A DNA stretch of 64,000 nucleotides from contig SCQS01000066.1 of assembly GCA_004299705.1 (NCBI GenBank), positions 62,001 through 126,000 on the forward strand. The letters run 5' to 3'. Position 1 is the stretch's first letter. The number at the start of each line of letters is the position of its first letter. Positions 25,521 through 33,351 of this stretch are shown piece by piece. The notes below the pieces were generated by a model that was not told where the DNA came from, ran no database searches, and saw only the letters and a list, made by a program, of their open reading frames with translations. Position numbers and translations under genes: made by a program. This DNA is from Rhodanobacteraceae bacterium (lineage in GTDB: Bacteria; Pseudomonadota; Gammaproteobacteria; Xanthomonadales; Rhodanobacteraceae).

Positions 25521-25796
25521 CTACGTCCGTTTCGTGGATTTCTGACCGACCGTGGGGATCACGGCGCTGCGCGGCAGGAAGTTCCGCAGCAAGGTCACAT
25601 GTGCGCCCCAGAACACCTGCCCGCTCTTGTGCACGATGCTGGCGCTGAACGACCACACCCAGCGGATCAGCGTGCCGATCATCTTGAACACCCACAAGAC
25701 CAGGGCACGGGTGGGCTTGAACAGCAGCATGATGAGGAACACCACGCCGACCAGGATGACCGTGCTGGTAAGGCCGGGAGGAATGTGGGGGTGCAT
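25521..25796 (-). CDS. Small membrane protein
   Basis: 91 residues, start at the ATG that shares a base with the upstream stop (TGATG). One or two hydrophobic segments in the first half (STVILVGVVFLIMLLF, LVLWVFKMIGTLI) and a polar C-terminus. Last gene of the operon that begins at 29.2 kb. Unknown function. Confidence 0.65.
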   Translation of the reverse strand: MHPHIPPGLTSTVILVGVVFLIMLLFKPTRALVLWVFKMIGTLIRWVWSFSASIVHKSGQVFWGAHVTLLRNFLPRSAVIPTVGQKSTKRT

Positions 25797-26380
25797 CAGA
25801 GCCACCTGCGGGCGACACGCGCGAGGTTCCGCGCGGACCCGAACGCCACGGTGACGTCGGGGGATGCGGCAAGTCCGCGCCAGCGGCGCCACCAGCCCGC
25901 GCGGGCATCGGGCAACCAGACGATCCCATGGTTGGCGCGCAGGGCTGCCATCTGGCGGGTCACCTGGGTCCGGGCGTGGAGGCAACGGTCGGACTCCTCC
26001 CACGTGTGGAACGACTTGATCTCGACGGGCATCCGGCGCTCCGCGCGACCCGCCACGATGTCGATGTCGCCAAGGCCCGGCACGGGCAACCCCAGCGCGA
26101 CGACGTTCACGCCAAATTTCGGCAGAACATCGACAGCCTCACGCGCCGCTCGGTCCTCGACGTCGCGGCCATGGAACCGCGCGCGCACCGCGCGCAGCGA
26201 GTGCACGCAGACGATGAGCGCAACCAGGACATAGGCCCCGACCAGCCACTCGAGGCGGCCCGGCAGCCTGGCACCGGACAGCGTGAGGTAGCCGATCGCC
26301 AGGACGCTCACCAGCATGACAACGCCGATGAGCGCCTGTTCGGCGATCGCCGCGCTGACCCGGGAGCCATGGCGCGTCAC
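25796..26380 (-). CDS. Membrane protein with NERD-like nuclease domain
   Basis: 194 residues from GTG (overlapping the upstream stop as GTGA). Two membrane helices (~15-35 and ~46-63) precede a restriction-endonuclease-like module: GLGDIDIVA (Asp105, Asp107) followed by PVEIKSF (Glu120-x-Lys122), the NERD/PD-(D/E)xK pattern. The cytoplasmic domain may cut or bind nucleic acid at the membrane. Similar NERD proteins occur on plasmids with unknown roles. Catalytic activity is inferred from the motif only. Confidence 0.75.
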   Translation of the reverse strand: MTRHGSRVSAAIAEQALIGVVMLVSVLAIGYLTLSGARLPGRLEWLVGAYVLVALIVCVHSLRAVRARFHGRDVEDRAAREAVDVLPKFGVNVVALGLPVPGLGDIDIVAGRAERRMPVEIKSFHTWEESDRCLHARTQVTRQMAALRANHGIVWLPDARAGWWRRWRGLAASPDVTVAFGSARNLARVARRWL

Positions 26381-27294
26381 AGCCCGCCCGCCTCCGCAAT
26401 GCGCCGCTCGCGCATGGCAACGATCTCCTTGAGCCCGTTGGTGATGTATTCCTGGCGCGTGCGTGGCGGGATGCACTCGCCGTTCTGCCAGCGCCAGACG
26501 GTCGATCGGTCGATGTTGAGGAACTTGGCGAGCCCGGCGTAATCGCCGCGCGGCAAGCCTGCCATCCGCAGCCAACTGTTGTAGACCGGTAGAAACGACT
26601 TGTGCGTCGCGCGCTCGAAACCTTCGGCCTCGATGCGATCGCGCACCTTCTCGAGCCGCTCGGCGACCTCGACGGGCAGGAACTTCACCGTGCCGTACTC
26701 GTAATTGCGCAGCGAGTGCAGGCCGACCTCGAGCATGACGGACATTTGGAGCTGGGTCAGCCCGTAGGTGACGCGCAGGAACCGGATGTGCCGGCCGGTC
26801 ATGGCCGATGGCAAGTAGTGGTGCTTGCGCCGGCGCGGCCGCGGCGCTGGCTTACTGCCGTTCGTCTTGCTTTCGCCGAGTTCGTCGTCTTCGTCCTCGA
26901 AGCCATCGCCGTTCAGCGCACCGGCGGGCACGGCGCGATGGCGCGCCTGAACCTCGGCCACCGAGGGGAGATCCGCGCTCGGCGCGGTGATCGCGTCGAA
27001 CGCCTCTTCCGAGTCCACGCCGACCAGCTTCTTGTGGCTGCGCAGGTGCGCGAGAGACGCGCGCCGCGCGGCTTCGCGCAGGAAGCCCTCGACGTGTAGC
27101 AGCGCCTCGTCTTCGCGGGGCGTGTCGTTCGCGGTGAGGAACGCCAGCGTCGCGTCCTGGGCGATGTCGTCGGCGATCGCGCTCGAACTGTAGCGGTGGG
27201 CCGTGCTCCGGCACACCCGTTTGGCCACCTCGGAGAGCTCCCGAACGGCCCGGGGATCGCGCCGGCGCAGCGCGTCGCGGTCAATGATGGTCAT
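26377..27294 (-). CDS. Sigma-region-2-like / HTH regulator
   Basis: 305 residues. Residues ~15-95 follow the sigma-70 region 2 layout (RELSEVAKRVCRSTAHR, then ADDIAQDATLAFL, then LREAARRASLAHLRS). An acidic linker and a basic patch (PRPRRRKHH) lead to an XRE-like HTH (GLTQLQMSVMLEVGLHSLRN) and a second C-terminal HTH-like block (AGLAKFLNIDRSTVWRWQNG). No ordinary sigma region 4 is seen. It may be an element-encoded transcription factor. Overlaps both neighbours by four bases. Confidence 0.65.
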   Translation of the reverse strand: MTIIDRDALRRRDPRAVRELSEVAKRVCRSTAHRYSSSAIADDIAQDATLAFLTANDTPREDEALLHVEGFLREAARRASLAHLRSHKKLVGVDSEEAFDAITAPSADLPSVAEVQARHRAVPAGALNGDGFEDEDDELGESKTNGSKPAPRPRRRKHHYLPSAMTGRHIRFLRVTYGLTQLQMSVMLEVGLHSLRNYEYGTVKFLPVEVAERLEKVRDRIEAEGFERATHKSFLPVYNSWLRMAGLPRGDYAGLAKFLNIDRSTVWRWQNGECIPPRTRQEYITNGLKEIVAMRERRIAEAGGL

Positions 27295-28175
27295 GAGTAA
27301 TCTCCCGTTCCGAACAGGGTTTCGCGCTCTTCAGGCGTCAGCACGTCGGGTCCGCCATCGAGGAAGGTGGTTTCGTCCTGGTCGTCCAGGAAACTGCGGG
27401 CGAAGCTGGTGCGCCGGCTGGAAACGAACTCCGCCGAGCGCGCCGCGAACCAGACCCGGCCTGCTGTCAGGCCGAGGATCCCCGCATCGACCAGGGCGGC
27501 GATCGTCTCGTCGGCGTCATCGACGCCAGCGTCGGCGAGTCCGGCGATGACCTGGGTGATGGCGCGCGACGGATAGCACCACACGTCGGTTGCGACCTTG
27601 ACGCCGTTCCAGCCGCACCGGGTGGCCGCGCCGGCGAAGCTCTCGTGCAGCCTCGCACTCTCGCTCAAGGGGCCGTCGAGAACGATCCCGCGCCGGAACA
27701 AATAGTGTTGGATGGCCGACTGCATGACGTACGGCCGCACTTCAAGCATGTGGCACGTCTGGGCGAACGTCACGCGCTTGGCCCCATCGGACAGCGCGTG
27801 TCCGAAGCACCAGCGCAGTGCCGCGGCGCGCTTGTTCGGTGGCGTGGAGGGCCTGATTGACGTATGGCACATCCGGGCGAAGAGCCGGCAAAAGGGAACC
27901 TGCTCGTCCTCCCAGTCGCTCCATGTCTCGCTCGTCCCGCCCCTGACGGCGCTGTCGAGACGAAGGCGCGAAGCCGTCTGGTCGGCCGCCGGCGCGCGTT
28001 CGAGCAGACCAGGGCCGTCGAACACCGGCATCGCCGGCTGCCGTTTCCGCGCGGGCGCGGCCGGCTCGGCCTTGGCCAGTTCCAGGAACCCGAAGCTCGA
28101 GGCGTCGTCGGTCTCGCCCCAGATGCTGGGATCGACGGGTCCGCTCTCGTCCCTATGCGGCGTGGTGTCGCTCAT
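27291..28175 (-). CDS. Hypothetical protein upstream of the sigma-like regulator
   Basis: 294 residues, soluble. A variable N-terminus is followed by a helical central domain with cysteines (FARMCHTSIRP, RWCFGHALSDGAKRV, TCHMLEVRPYVMQSAI, WCYPSRAITQVIAGL) and an acidic tail. The central part resembles DNA-binding helical domains in general form only. Coupled to the regulator gene by an ATGA overlap, so the two products may work together. Confidence 0.65.
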   Translation of the reverse strand: MSDTTPHRDESGPVDPSIWGETDDASSFGFLELAKAEPAAPARKRQPAMPVFDGPGLLERAPAADQTASRLRLDSAVRGGTSETWSDWEDEQVPFCRLFARMCHTSIRPSTPPNKRAAALRWCFGHALSDGAKRVTFAQTCHMLEVRPYVMQSAIQHYLFRRGIVLDGPLSESARLHESFAGAATRCGWNGVKVATDVWCYPSRAITQVIAGLADAGVDDADETIAALVDAGILGLTAGRVWFAARSAEFVSSRRTSFARSFLDDQDETTFLDGGPDVLTPEERETLFGTGDYS

Positions 28176-28190
28176 GCTGCGGATCCGGCA

Positions 28191-29225
28191 TCAGGCAACT
28201 TCGCCGGCGCCGTCGGCCGCGGCCTTGGCCCTGCTGGCGCGCTTGCGCGGCTTGGCCTCGGCTTCGGCATCTGCCGCATCGCCTTCCTGCTGGCCGCCGC
28301 CCGCCAGTGCGGCAGCCAACTCGTCGTCGGACGGCAGCGTGCCCAGCCCGGCGTCGTCCGTGCCGGCTACCGCGGCAGCGGGTTCAGGCTTGTCACGGTT
28401 TGTCACCGGGGAACGATCAGTGACTTCCGTCGCACTTGAGGCCATCTTCTCGGCATAGAAAATGCGACACGCTTCTTGCCACCACTGTGGCATTTTTCGA
28501 TTTTCGAAGTCGGTGTTGCTTGCTTGCGTGATGCGCCTCGGGTCAGACCAGAACTCGATTGCCACTTTGCCGTCCGCGTCCTGTGCGGACACGGCATCGG
28601 CAACTACCCGCAGCGGCATCAGCTTCTTCAGCCGGCTACCCAGCCGCTGGTCGGCACCACGGATGTTGATGGGAATGTCGCGTGCGCCGTCGGCGTACTG
28701 CGAAAGCATGACCCGCAAATACCCGGGCTTGCTCGGATCAGAGGGAGCGATGTACGTCTTGGAGCCAAGGAAGCCCGTCAATTTCAGGTCGTTGGTGTAC
28801 CCGTTGGCGTATTTGCCGCCCTTCCCGGCCTCTTTCAGGATGGCCTCGATGGTCGCCTCGTCGAGCGCCATGTTTTCACGGATACGGTCGCGGGCGTTGC
28901 GCAGGGCCTCGAACGGGTCCTCGTCCCGGCGGATGTTCAGCAAGGGGAACAGCATGAAGTCCCGGTTGCGGGTCGACTGCACGGTCGCGCGCTTGACCAG
29001 CAGCAGGTGCAGTTCGGGGGTTCCCTGCCAGGAAACGGCATGGGCCTTGACTTCCACGGGGCTATTGTCGACCGGGGGCCGGAAGTTCCGCTTCACGCGG
29101 AAACGCAGGATTCGCTTGGGATCGGCCGACTGGCGGAGCAGGAACAGGTTGTTTTGCACTCCCCATGCGTAACCGGAAAACCAGCAGACATTTTGGGAAC
29201 CGTTAACGAACTGGGAAGCGTCCAT
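28191..29225 (-). CDS. Hypothetical ICE/plasmid-type protein
   Basis: 344 residues. The first ~230 residues form a folded strand-rich domain (FRVKRNFRPPVDNSPVEVKAHAVSW begins it) with several aromatic and basic residues, as in OB-fold single-strand DNA-binding proteins of conjugative elements, though I cannot confirm this. The C-terminal ~100 residues are acidic then K/R/A-rich, a tail layout also common in ssDNA-binding proteins. First gene of a five-gene operon with a recognisable promoter upstream. Confidence 0.6.
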   Translation of the reverse strand: MDASQFVNGSQNVCWFSGYAWGVQNNLFLLRQSADPKRILRFRVKRNFRPPVDNSPVEVKAHAVSWQGTPELHLLLVKRATVQSTRNRDFMLFPLLNIRRDEDPFEALRNARDRIRENMALDEATIEAILKEAGKGGKYANGYTNDLKLTGFLGSKTYIAPSDPSKPGYLRVMLSQYADGARDIPINIRGADQRLGSRLKKLMPLRVVADAVSAQDADGKVAIEFWSDPRRITQASNTDFENRKMPQWWQEACRIFYAEKMASSATEVTDRSPVTNRDKPEPAAAVAGTDDAGLGTLPSDDELAAALAGGGQQEGDAADAEAEAKPRKRASRAKAAADGAGEVA

Positions 29226-29366
29226 GGGTGGCCGTGTGGGTAGTGACTGTGCGCAATAGCGTATTGCATGATGCGTAACCGTGCAAGTACACTCTCATGG
29301 TAACTACTGGCAACGTCACGTTTTGGGGACCAGGGATCTGGGAAATACACAAAACAGAGGGTTCAA
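29226..29366. promoter_or_regulatory. Divergent promoter region with overlapping sigma70-like sites
   Basis: Minus strand: TTGCAC, 17 bases, TACGCT fits a sigma70 promoter for the 28.2-29.2 kb gene. Plus strand: TTGCAT, 18 bases, TACACT fits a promoter for the 29.4 kb gene. The two overlap and enclose GCGTAACCG and GGTAAC motifs, so one regulator could switch both directions. Confidence 0.55.
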
Positions 29367-29708
29367 ATGATGGACTTGGACATCAACGATGCAGCGGGGC
29401 AGCACGAACTTCTCGAGATGGACGCGAAGTGGGACCTGTCGGCCGCCGCAGTGCTGGCGACAGCCCGCGGCGACAAGCACGCGCCTGATCTCGTGGTTGC
29501 AGCGAAAAAGATGTACGACCTGGCCGAACGCGCCAGGCAGGAAAACCTGTTGCCGTGGCCGCAGGTTTCGCTCGAAGACGACATGGAGCGCATGGAGCGC
29601 ATGGTCTCCGCCCGTCCGGCGCTCTGCGGCATCAAGGGCGTGGTCTGGGGTGAGGCGGCGATGCTGATGATGCACCTCGTCACCATCGCGCCGGGGCTCC
29701 TGAACTGA
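29367..29708 (+). CDS. Hypothetical small protein
   Basis: 113 residues, acidic N-terminus (MMDLDINDAAGQHELLEMD), mostly helical, with a methionine-rich stretch (DDMERMERMVS). Two adjacent ATG codons could serve as start. It is followed by a strong intrinsic terminator and so is transcribed alone from the divergent promoter. Unknown function. Confidence 0.65.
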   Translation: MMDLDINDAAGQHELLEMDAKWDLSAAAVLATARGDKHAPDLVVAAKKMYDLAERARQENLLPWPQVSLEDDMERMERMVSARPALCGIKGVVWGEAAMLMMHLVTIAPGLLN

Positions 29709-29723
29709 CGCACGGCGACAAAA

Positions 29724-29749
29724 AAGGCCCCGCTCTGGCGGGGCCTTTT
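29724..29749 (+). terminator. Intrinsic terminator after the 29.4 kb gene
   Basis: Perfect 10-bp stem AAGGCCCCGC / GCGGGGCCTT with a 4-base loop, then T residues; A-rich on the other side, so it may act in both directions. Confidence 0.9.
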
Positions 29750-29856
29750 CGTATCTGGGGTTCTCGGCGGCACTGGCGGCTACCAATGCGCAACCATTGC
29801 GAGGGGTGAGCACGGCCATCACCGCCGATGCGCAACATTCGTTGCACGCGATCGCC

Positions 29857-29895
29857 AAAAAAGAAGATCCCCGGTCGATTGCTCGATCGGGGATC
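29857..29895 (-). terminator. Intrinsic terminator of the 29.9 kb minus-strand gene
   Basis: 13-bp stem with one wobble pair (GATCCCCGATCGA arm) followed on the minus strand by TTCTTTTTT. Confidence 0.88.
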
Positions 29896-29904
29896 TGTTT
29901 GGCA

Positions 29905-30096
29905 TTAGCGGGAGGCCCGCTGTTGTGCCGTGCGCAGCGAGCTGTGATAAGCCAGCACGCCCGCGGCTTGCAAGATGACGGGATTGACTTCCCGACCTTC
30001 ATCGGCTTCCCGGATGATCCTGGAAACCGAGTGCTCCGTTGAGGCGATACCAAAGCGGTTCATCGTTTTGACCGCTTCCGTCTTCGACATGTTCAT
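29905..30096 (-). CDS. Small hypothetical protein under leader element 1
   Basis: 63 residues (begins MNMSKTEAVKTMNRFG), start with GGAG eight bases upstream. Helical, charged; no family match. It has its own leader element and terminator, so it is an independent transcription unit, the most leftward member of the array. Confidence 0.7.
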   Translation of the reverse strand: MNMSKTEAVKTMNRFGIASTEHSVSRIIREADEGREVNPVILQAAGVLAYHSSLRTAQQRASR

Positions 30097-30111
30097 TGCA
30101 GCACTCCGATA

Positions 30112-30176
30112 TGGCTCCCACGAGCCTTCATGGCTACAGGAAACCGGCGCCATTCCGGTCGTGTTGCGTGGTGTGC
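30112..30176 (-). promoter_or_regulatory. Leader element copy 1
   Basis: GTTGCG (plus strand) at 30163-30168 lies 33 bases from a TTC block beside a hairpin with arms GGCTC / GAGCC (30113-30126). A divergent copy: GAAGG replaces GAACC, but the hairpin is kept. Confidence 0.65.
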
Positions 30177-30396
30177 CCTTGAGAATCGGGCGCCGGCGCG
30201 AACCTGGCTCGGGGCGCGCAAGCGCAAGTAAACGGCGCAGCGCGTGGCGCATCAGCGCATCAGGCGGCGCGCGTGACGGCCGTGCTTCGCGCACGCGGCG
30301 GCGCGAATTCGATGGACATCGGTCGCAACGCGTTCAGCGGAAGCGGCGGACGCATCTCCATGAAGCCGTACTTCGTACGGTACGTGGAGAGAAACA
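30177..30396. other. Gene-free stretch before ardC
   Basis: About 220 bases with no convincing gene on either strand. Near the right end (about 30363-30382) is a palindromic CCGTACTTCGTACGG followed by a further GTACG, a candidate operator for the ardC-like gene. No clear -35/-10 pair was found. Confidence 0.4.
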
Positions 30397-31332
30397 ATGC
30401 ACAAACGTGAGCGCCCTCCCCGCCAAGCGGCGGATTGGATGGCGATTCTGCAACAGGCTTTGAACGAGCCTGGCGTGGCCAACCGCGCGTACCACCTGTT
30501 CCACCGGTTCTCGCTGGGCAACTCGCTCTGGGCCGCCCTGCAAATCGAGGGCCGCGGGCTGCCGCTGGGTCCGATCGCTTCCTTCAAGAAGTGGCAGGAC
30601 CTCGGTCGCCAGGTGCGCAAGGGCGAAAAAGGCATCAGCCTCCTGATGCCGGTGATCGTCGGCGGCAAGAAGAAGCGCAAAGACGCGCAGGCGGCTACCG
30701 AAGCACCTGCAGCATGGCTGGTGGGTGGCGGAAGCGAGCCAACCAAGAGTGACGCCGAGTCACAGGCGGGCCGGCGCATCTTCGTCGAACGCGCGCACTG
30801 GTTCACCCTGGCTCAAACCGATCCGATCGAGGGCGTCGAGCCCAACCCGGCCGCGCAAGCGGAGCCGGACGCGATCGAATTCGTGCCCGACCGCGCCATC
30901 GAGAAGCTGGGCTTCCGCCGCGAGCGGTTCCACAACACCGACGGCAACAAGATGGGGTACTCCTATCCCGGCGAAGGCGTCCTGGCCGTCAGCGACCTGG
31001 CAACCGATCCGACGAAGACCCTGATCCACGAAATGGCGCACTGCCTGCTGCACACCGACAGTGAGGCGATCGTGGAAGGCCGCACGCTGCCGCGCGCGAT
31101 CATCGAGGTCGAGGCCGAGTGCGTGGCGTATCTCGTCTGCGCGACGATCGGCCACATGGCCAGTGCCGCACACATGCGCGAGTACATCCAATCGTGGTTG
31201 TCGCTTTCGGGCGAAGGGTCGGACGTGTTCACCAAGAAGAACGCGTCCCGCGTGTTCAGCGCGGCGAACAAGATCATCCAGGCCGGTACCGAGCTGGACG
31301 AAGTGGAAGAAATGCAGCGCGCCGCTGCATGA
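30397..31332 (+). CDS. ardC: ArdC-like antirestriction / ssDNA-binding metalloprotein
   Basis: 311 residues. N-terminal ArdC domain (ADWMAILQQALNEPG, NRAYHLFHRFSLGNSLWAAL, SFKKWQDLGRQVRKGEKGI) and a C-terminal zincin-like domain with HEMAH at 211-215 and a later EVEAEC that can supply the third ligand. ArdC-type proteins protect incoming single-stranded DNA from restriction during conjugation. Strong fit with a leading-region gene. Followed by its own terminator. Confidence 0.9.
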   Translation: MHKRERPPRQAADWMAILQQALNEPGVANRAYHLFHRFSLGNSLWAALQIEGRGLPLGPIASFKKWQDLGRQVRKGEKGISLLMPVIVGGKKKRKDAQAATEAPAAWLVGGGSEPTKSDAESQAGRRIFVERAHWFTLAQTDPIEGVEPNPAAQAEPDAIEFVPDRAIEKLGFRRERFHNTDGNKMGYSYPGEGVLAVSDLATDPTKTLIHEMAHCLLHTDSEAIVEGRTLPRAIIEVEAECVAYLVCATIGHMASAAHMREYIQSWLSLSGEGSDVFTKKNASRVFSAANKIIQAGTELDEVEEMQRAAA

Positions 31333-31344
31333 TCGAGCAACAGA

Positions 31345-31380
31345 AAAGCCGCCGGCATCACTGCTGGCGGCTTTCTCTTG
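31345..31380 (+). terminator. Intrinsic terminator of the ardC-like gene
   Basis: Stem AAAGCCGCC / GGCGGCTTT with a GGCATCACTGCT centre and T-rich end (TTTCTCTT). Confidence 0.88.
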
Positions 31381-31390
31381 TGTTCGAGTC

Positions 31391-31427
31391 GGAAAACAGG
31401 AAGCCCGACCTCGCGCGGTCGGGCTTC
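31391..31427 (-). terminator. Intrinsic terminator of the 31.4 kb minus-strand gene
   Basis: Perfect 11-bp stem GAAGCCCGACC / GGTCGGGCTTC followed on the minus strand by TGTTTTCC. Tail-to-tail with the ardC terminator. Confidence 0.85.
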
Positions 31428-31439
31428 AGGGTGGATATT

Positions 31440-31766
31440 TCAGGCGTGGCCGTACCGGAGCGCCACTTCCGCGAGCAGCGAGTTGACCTCGGCTTCGCTG
31501 GCGTAGCGCAGGATGGCCTTGTAGTCAGGAACTTCGATCCCGCACTTTTGCACGTTGGCGGCGAGCGAGATCAGGCTGCGGATCACGCCATCGCGCTCCC
31601 TGCGCAGATCATTGGCGTGATTGGCCAGTGTCTTCGCGGTATTCAAGGCCGTCTCGCACATGGCATCGGACGTGGCAACGCACCGGTTCAGGCGCCTGTT
31701 CTCGATCACCAGGCTGGCGGTGCAGAAGCACAGCACCAGGACGCCCGCGGCGAGCAAGATCATCAT
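31440..31766 (-). CDS. Small protein with N-terminal membrane anchor
   Basis: 108 residues from the first of two adjacent ATGs, with GGAG seven bases upstream. One hydrophobic N-terminal helix (MMILLAAGVLVLCFCTASLVI), then a cytoplasmic or periplasmic helical region with three cysteines. Has its own leader element and terminator. The size and single anchor would suit an Rz-like or entry-exclusion protein, but nothing confirms this. Confidence 0.7.
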   Translation of the reverse strand: MMILLAAGVLVLCFCTASLVIENRRLNRCVATSDAMCETALNTAKTLANHANDLRRERDGVIRSLISLAANVQKCGIEVPDYKAILRYASEAEVNSLLAEVALRYGHA

Positions 31767-31779
31767 GGTTCGTCTCCGT

Positions 31780-31852
31780 TCCGCCGGATTGGCGGGGTTC
31801 ACGTGAGCAGATGGCCACCGGCGCGCCGAACGTGTTGCGGGAGATGCCCACA
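31780..31852 (-). promoter_or_regulatory. Leader element copy 2
   Basis: GTTGCG at 31834-31839, 33 bases from GGGTTC; hairpin arms CCGCC / GGCGG at 31781-31795, a different arm sequence from most copies but fully paired. Confidence 0.8.
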
Positions 31853-31902
31853 CTTCTGGCAGTAACCGTGTGCGCTGGCACGCAACGCGGTACCCTTCCG
31901 GG

Positions 31903-32574
31903 ATGTGCGGCCGCTTCGTCCAGCTCCCGCTGAAATTCCCGGAACGCCTGCCGTGGCCGGAGCTCGCCGGCGAGCTGCAGGAAATGAACCCGCGCTACAA
32001 CCTGGCGCCGACGCAGCGCGCGGCGGTGGTGTTGGACGAAGCCGGGAAGGCGGTGGTGCGGAAGCTGCGCTGGGGCCTGCTGCCGAGATGGATCAAAGAC
32101 ACCAAGCAGTCGTACTCGATGATTAACGCGCGCATCGAGACGGTGGCGACCAAGCCTGCCTACCGCGCGGCGTTCAAGTCGCGCCGCTGCCTGATCCCGA
32201 TGGCGGGGTACTACGAATGGCGCGACACGCCGGATGGCAAGCAACCCTATTTCATCGCGCACAGGGATGGCATCGACCTGTTCGCGGCAGGCCTGTGGGA
32301 ACCGCGGCACCGGCTGCAACGGGAGACCGAGGAAGGGTCATGCACCGTCATCACGCGCGATGCGCGGGACGAAGCGGGAACGGTCCACGACAGGATGCCG
32401 GTGTTCCTCGAGCCGGACGCGGCCGACCGCTTCATGCGGGCCGGGCCCGACGAAGCCATGGAGATCCTGATGGCGTCGCCAACACCGCCACTCGAGGTGC
32501 GCGCCGTCTCGCGCCGTGTGAACGGCGTCAAAGAGGATGAGCCGTCACTGCTTGATGTGATCGACCGAACGTAG
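31903..32574 (+). CDS. SRAP-domain abasic-site DNA-protein crosslinker (YedK/HMCES family)
   Basis: 223 residues beginning MCGRF, which exposes Cys2, the residue that forms a thiazolidine crosslink with abasic sites in ssDNA. Other active-site residues line up with E. coli YedK numbering: Asn75 (SMINAR), Glu105 (GYYEW) and His162 (VHDRMP). Shields damaged single-stranded DNA, which fits entry during conjugation and its neighbours umuDC. Start chosen at this ATG because Cys must follow Met. A GTAACCG motif lies about 40 bases upstream. Confidence 0.95.
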   Translation: MCGRFVQLPLKFPERLPWPELAGELQEMNPRYNLAPTQRAAVVLDEAGKAVVRKLRWGLLPRWIKDTKQSYSMINARIETVATKPAYRAAFKSRRCLIPMAGYYEWRDTPDGKQPYFIAHRDGIDLFAAGLWEPRHRLQRETEEGSCTVITRDARDEAGTVHDRMPVFLEPDAADRFMRAGPDEAMEILMASPTPPLEVRAVSRRVNGVKEDEPSLLDVIDRT

Positions 32575-32607
32575 CACGATCACAAACCGCCCAGCCAGCG
32601 TCGCGCC

Positions 32608-33102
32608 ATGAACGTCGTGCCACTGCCAACCCTCACCTTTCGCGCCCGCGCAGTCATTGATCCGCCGCTGTGCCCGCGTCCCGTGGGAGCCGTGCGCGCG
32701 CGGCTGGGCTTCCCCTCTCCCGCACAGGACTTCGAGGACGATCAGCTCGACCTCAACCAGCTTCTGGTCCGCAACCCGCCGGCGACGTTCTTCTACCGCA
32801 CGGAAGGTCGGTCAATGGAAGCGTTCGGCATCTTCCACGGCGACATCGTTTCAGTGGATCGGTCGCTGGAACCGTCCGACGGTGCGCTGGTGGTGGCCAT
32901 CTGGGACGACAACGGGCCGGCGTGCAAGCAGCTCCGCGTGCGCGGCGATGGTATCGAGCTCCGCTCGGGCGCCGGTGCGGAACCACCAATCGTGCTCACC
33001 GGCGAAACCAGTGTCGAGGCCTACGTCATCACGGGCGTGGTGCGTGTGCTGGTGACCGGGAACCCGCCGCGAGGCCGCACTCGACGCAACGCGCGCGCCT
33101 AG
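32608..33102 (+). CDS. umuD: UmuD-like S24 peptidase subunit of Pol V
   Basis: 164 residues. Self-cleaving UmuD homologue with catalytic Ser69 (GRSMEAFGI) and Lys107 (ACKQLR). The cleavage-site region is LGFPSP (Leu33-Gly34) in place of the CG of E. coli UmuD. The C-terminus is longer and basic (PPRGRTRRNARA). Works with UmuC in translesion synthesis. No LexA box I recognise lies upstream. It overlaps a convergent small gene at its 3' end, and umuC begins 250 bases further on. Confidence 0.93.
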   Translation: MNVVPLPTLTFRARAVIDPPLCPRPVGAVRARLGFPSPAQDFEDDQLDLNQLLVRNPPATFFYRTEGRSMEAFGIFHGDIVSVDRSLEPSDGALVVAIWDDNGPACKQLRVRGDGIELRSGAGAEPPIVLTGETSVEAYVITGVVRVLVTGNPPRGRTRRNARA

Positions 33103-33271
33103 CGCCGACCGTTGCGCGCTCGATGTGTCCGCACGCGAGGCGCGCGTAATCCATCTCGAACAGTCCGCGGCCATGCACCAGAACTTCCACGATCTCGCGC
33201 AGCGGGCCGCGTTTCTGCCTGCCGACGCGCGGGCGGTGGCCAGCAATCCATCGGTTGGTGAGTGTGCCCAT
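33029..33271 (-). CDS. Small zinc-finger-like protein, antisense to the end of umuD
   Basis: 80 residues (MGTLTNRWIAGHRPRVG...) with a likely metal site: ACGHIE followed by ARCVECG (Cys-x-His ... Cys-x-x-Cys), a common form in small phage/plasmid proteins. GGAG lies nine bases before the ATG. Its last 74 bases overlap the 3' end of umuD in the opposite direction. It sits in the umuD-umuC gap. No leader element is seen upstream. Confidence 0.6.
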   Translation of the reverse strand: MGTLTNRWIAGHRPRVGRQKRGPLREIVEVLVHGRGLFEMDYARLACGHIERATVGARRARCVECGLAAGSRSPAHAPRP

Positions 33272-33351
33272 GGTCGTCATCTCCAGTATTCGCGTTCTCG
33301 CGCACTGGTGCAGACGTGTGACATCCGCGAAATCGCGCGAGGGCATGCGCG

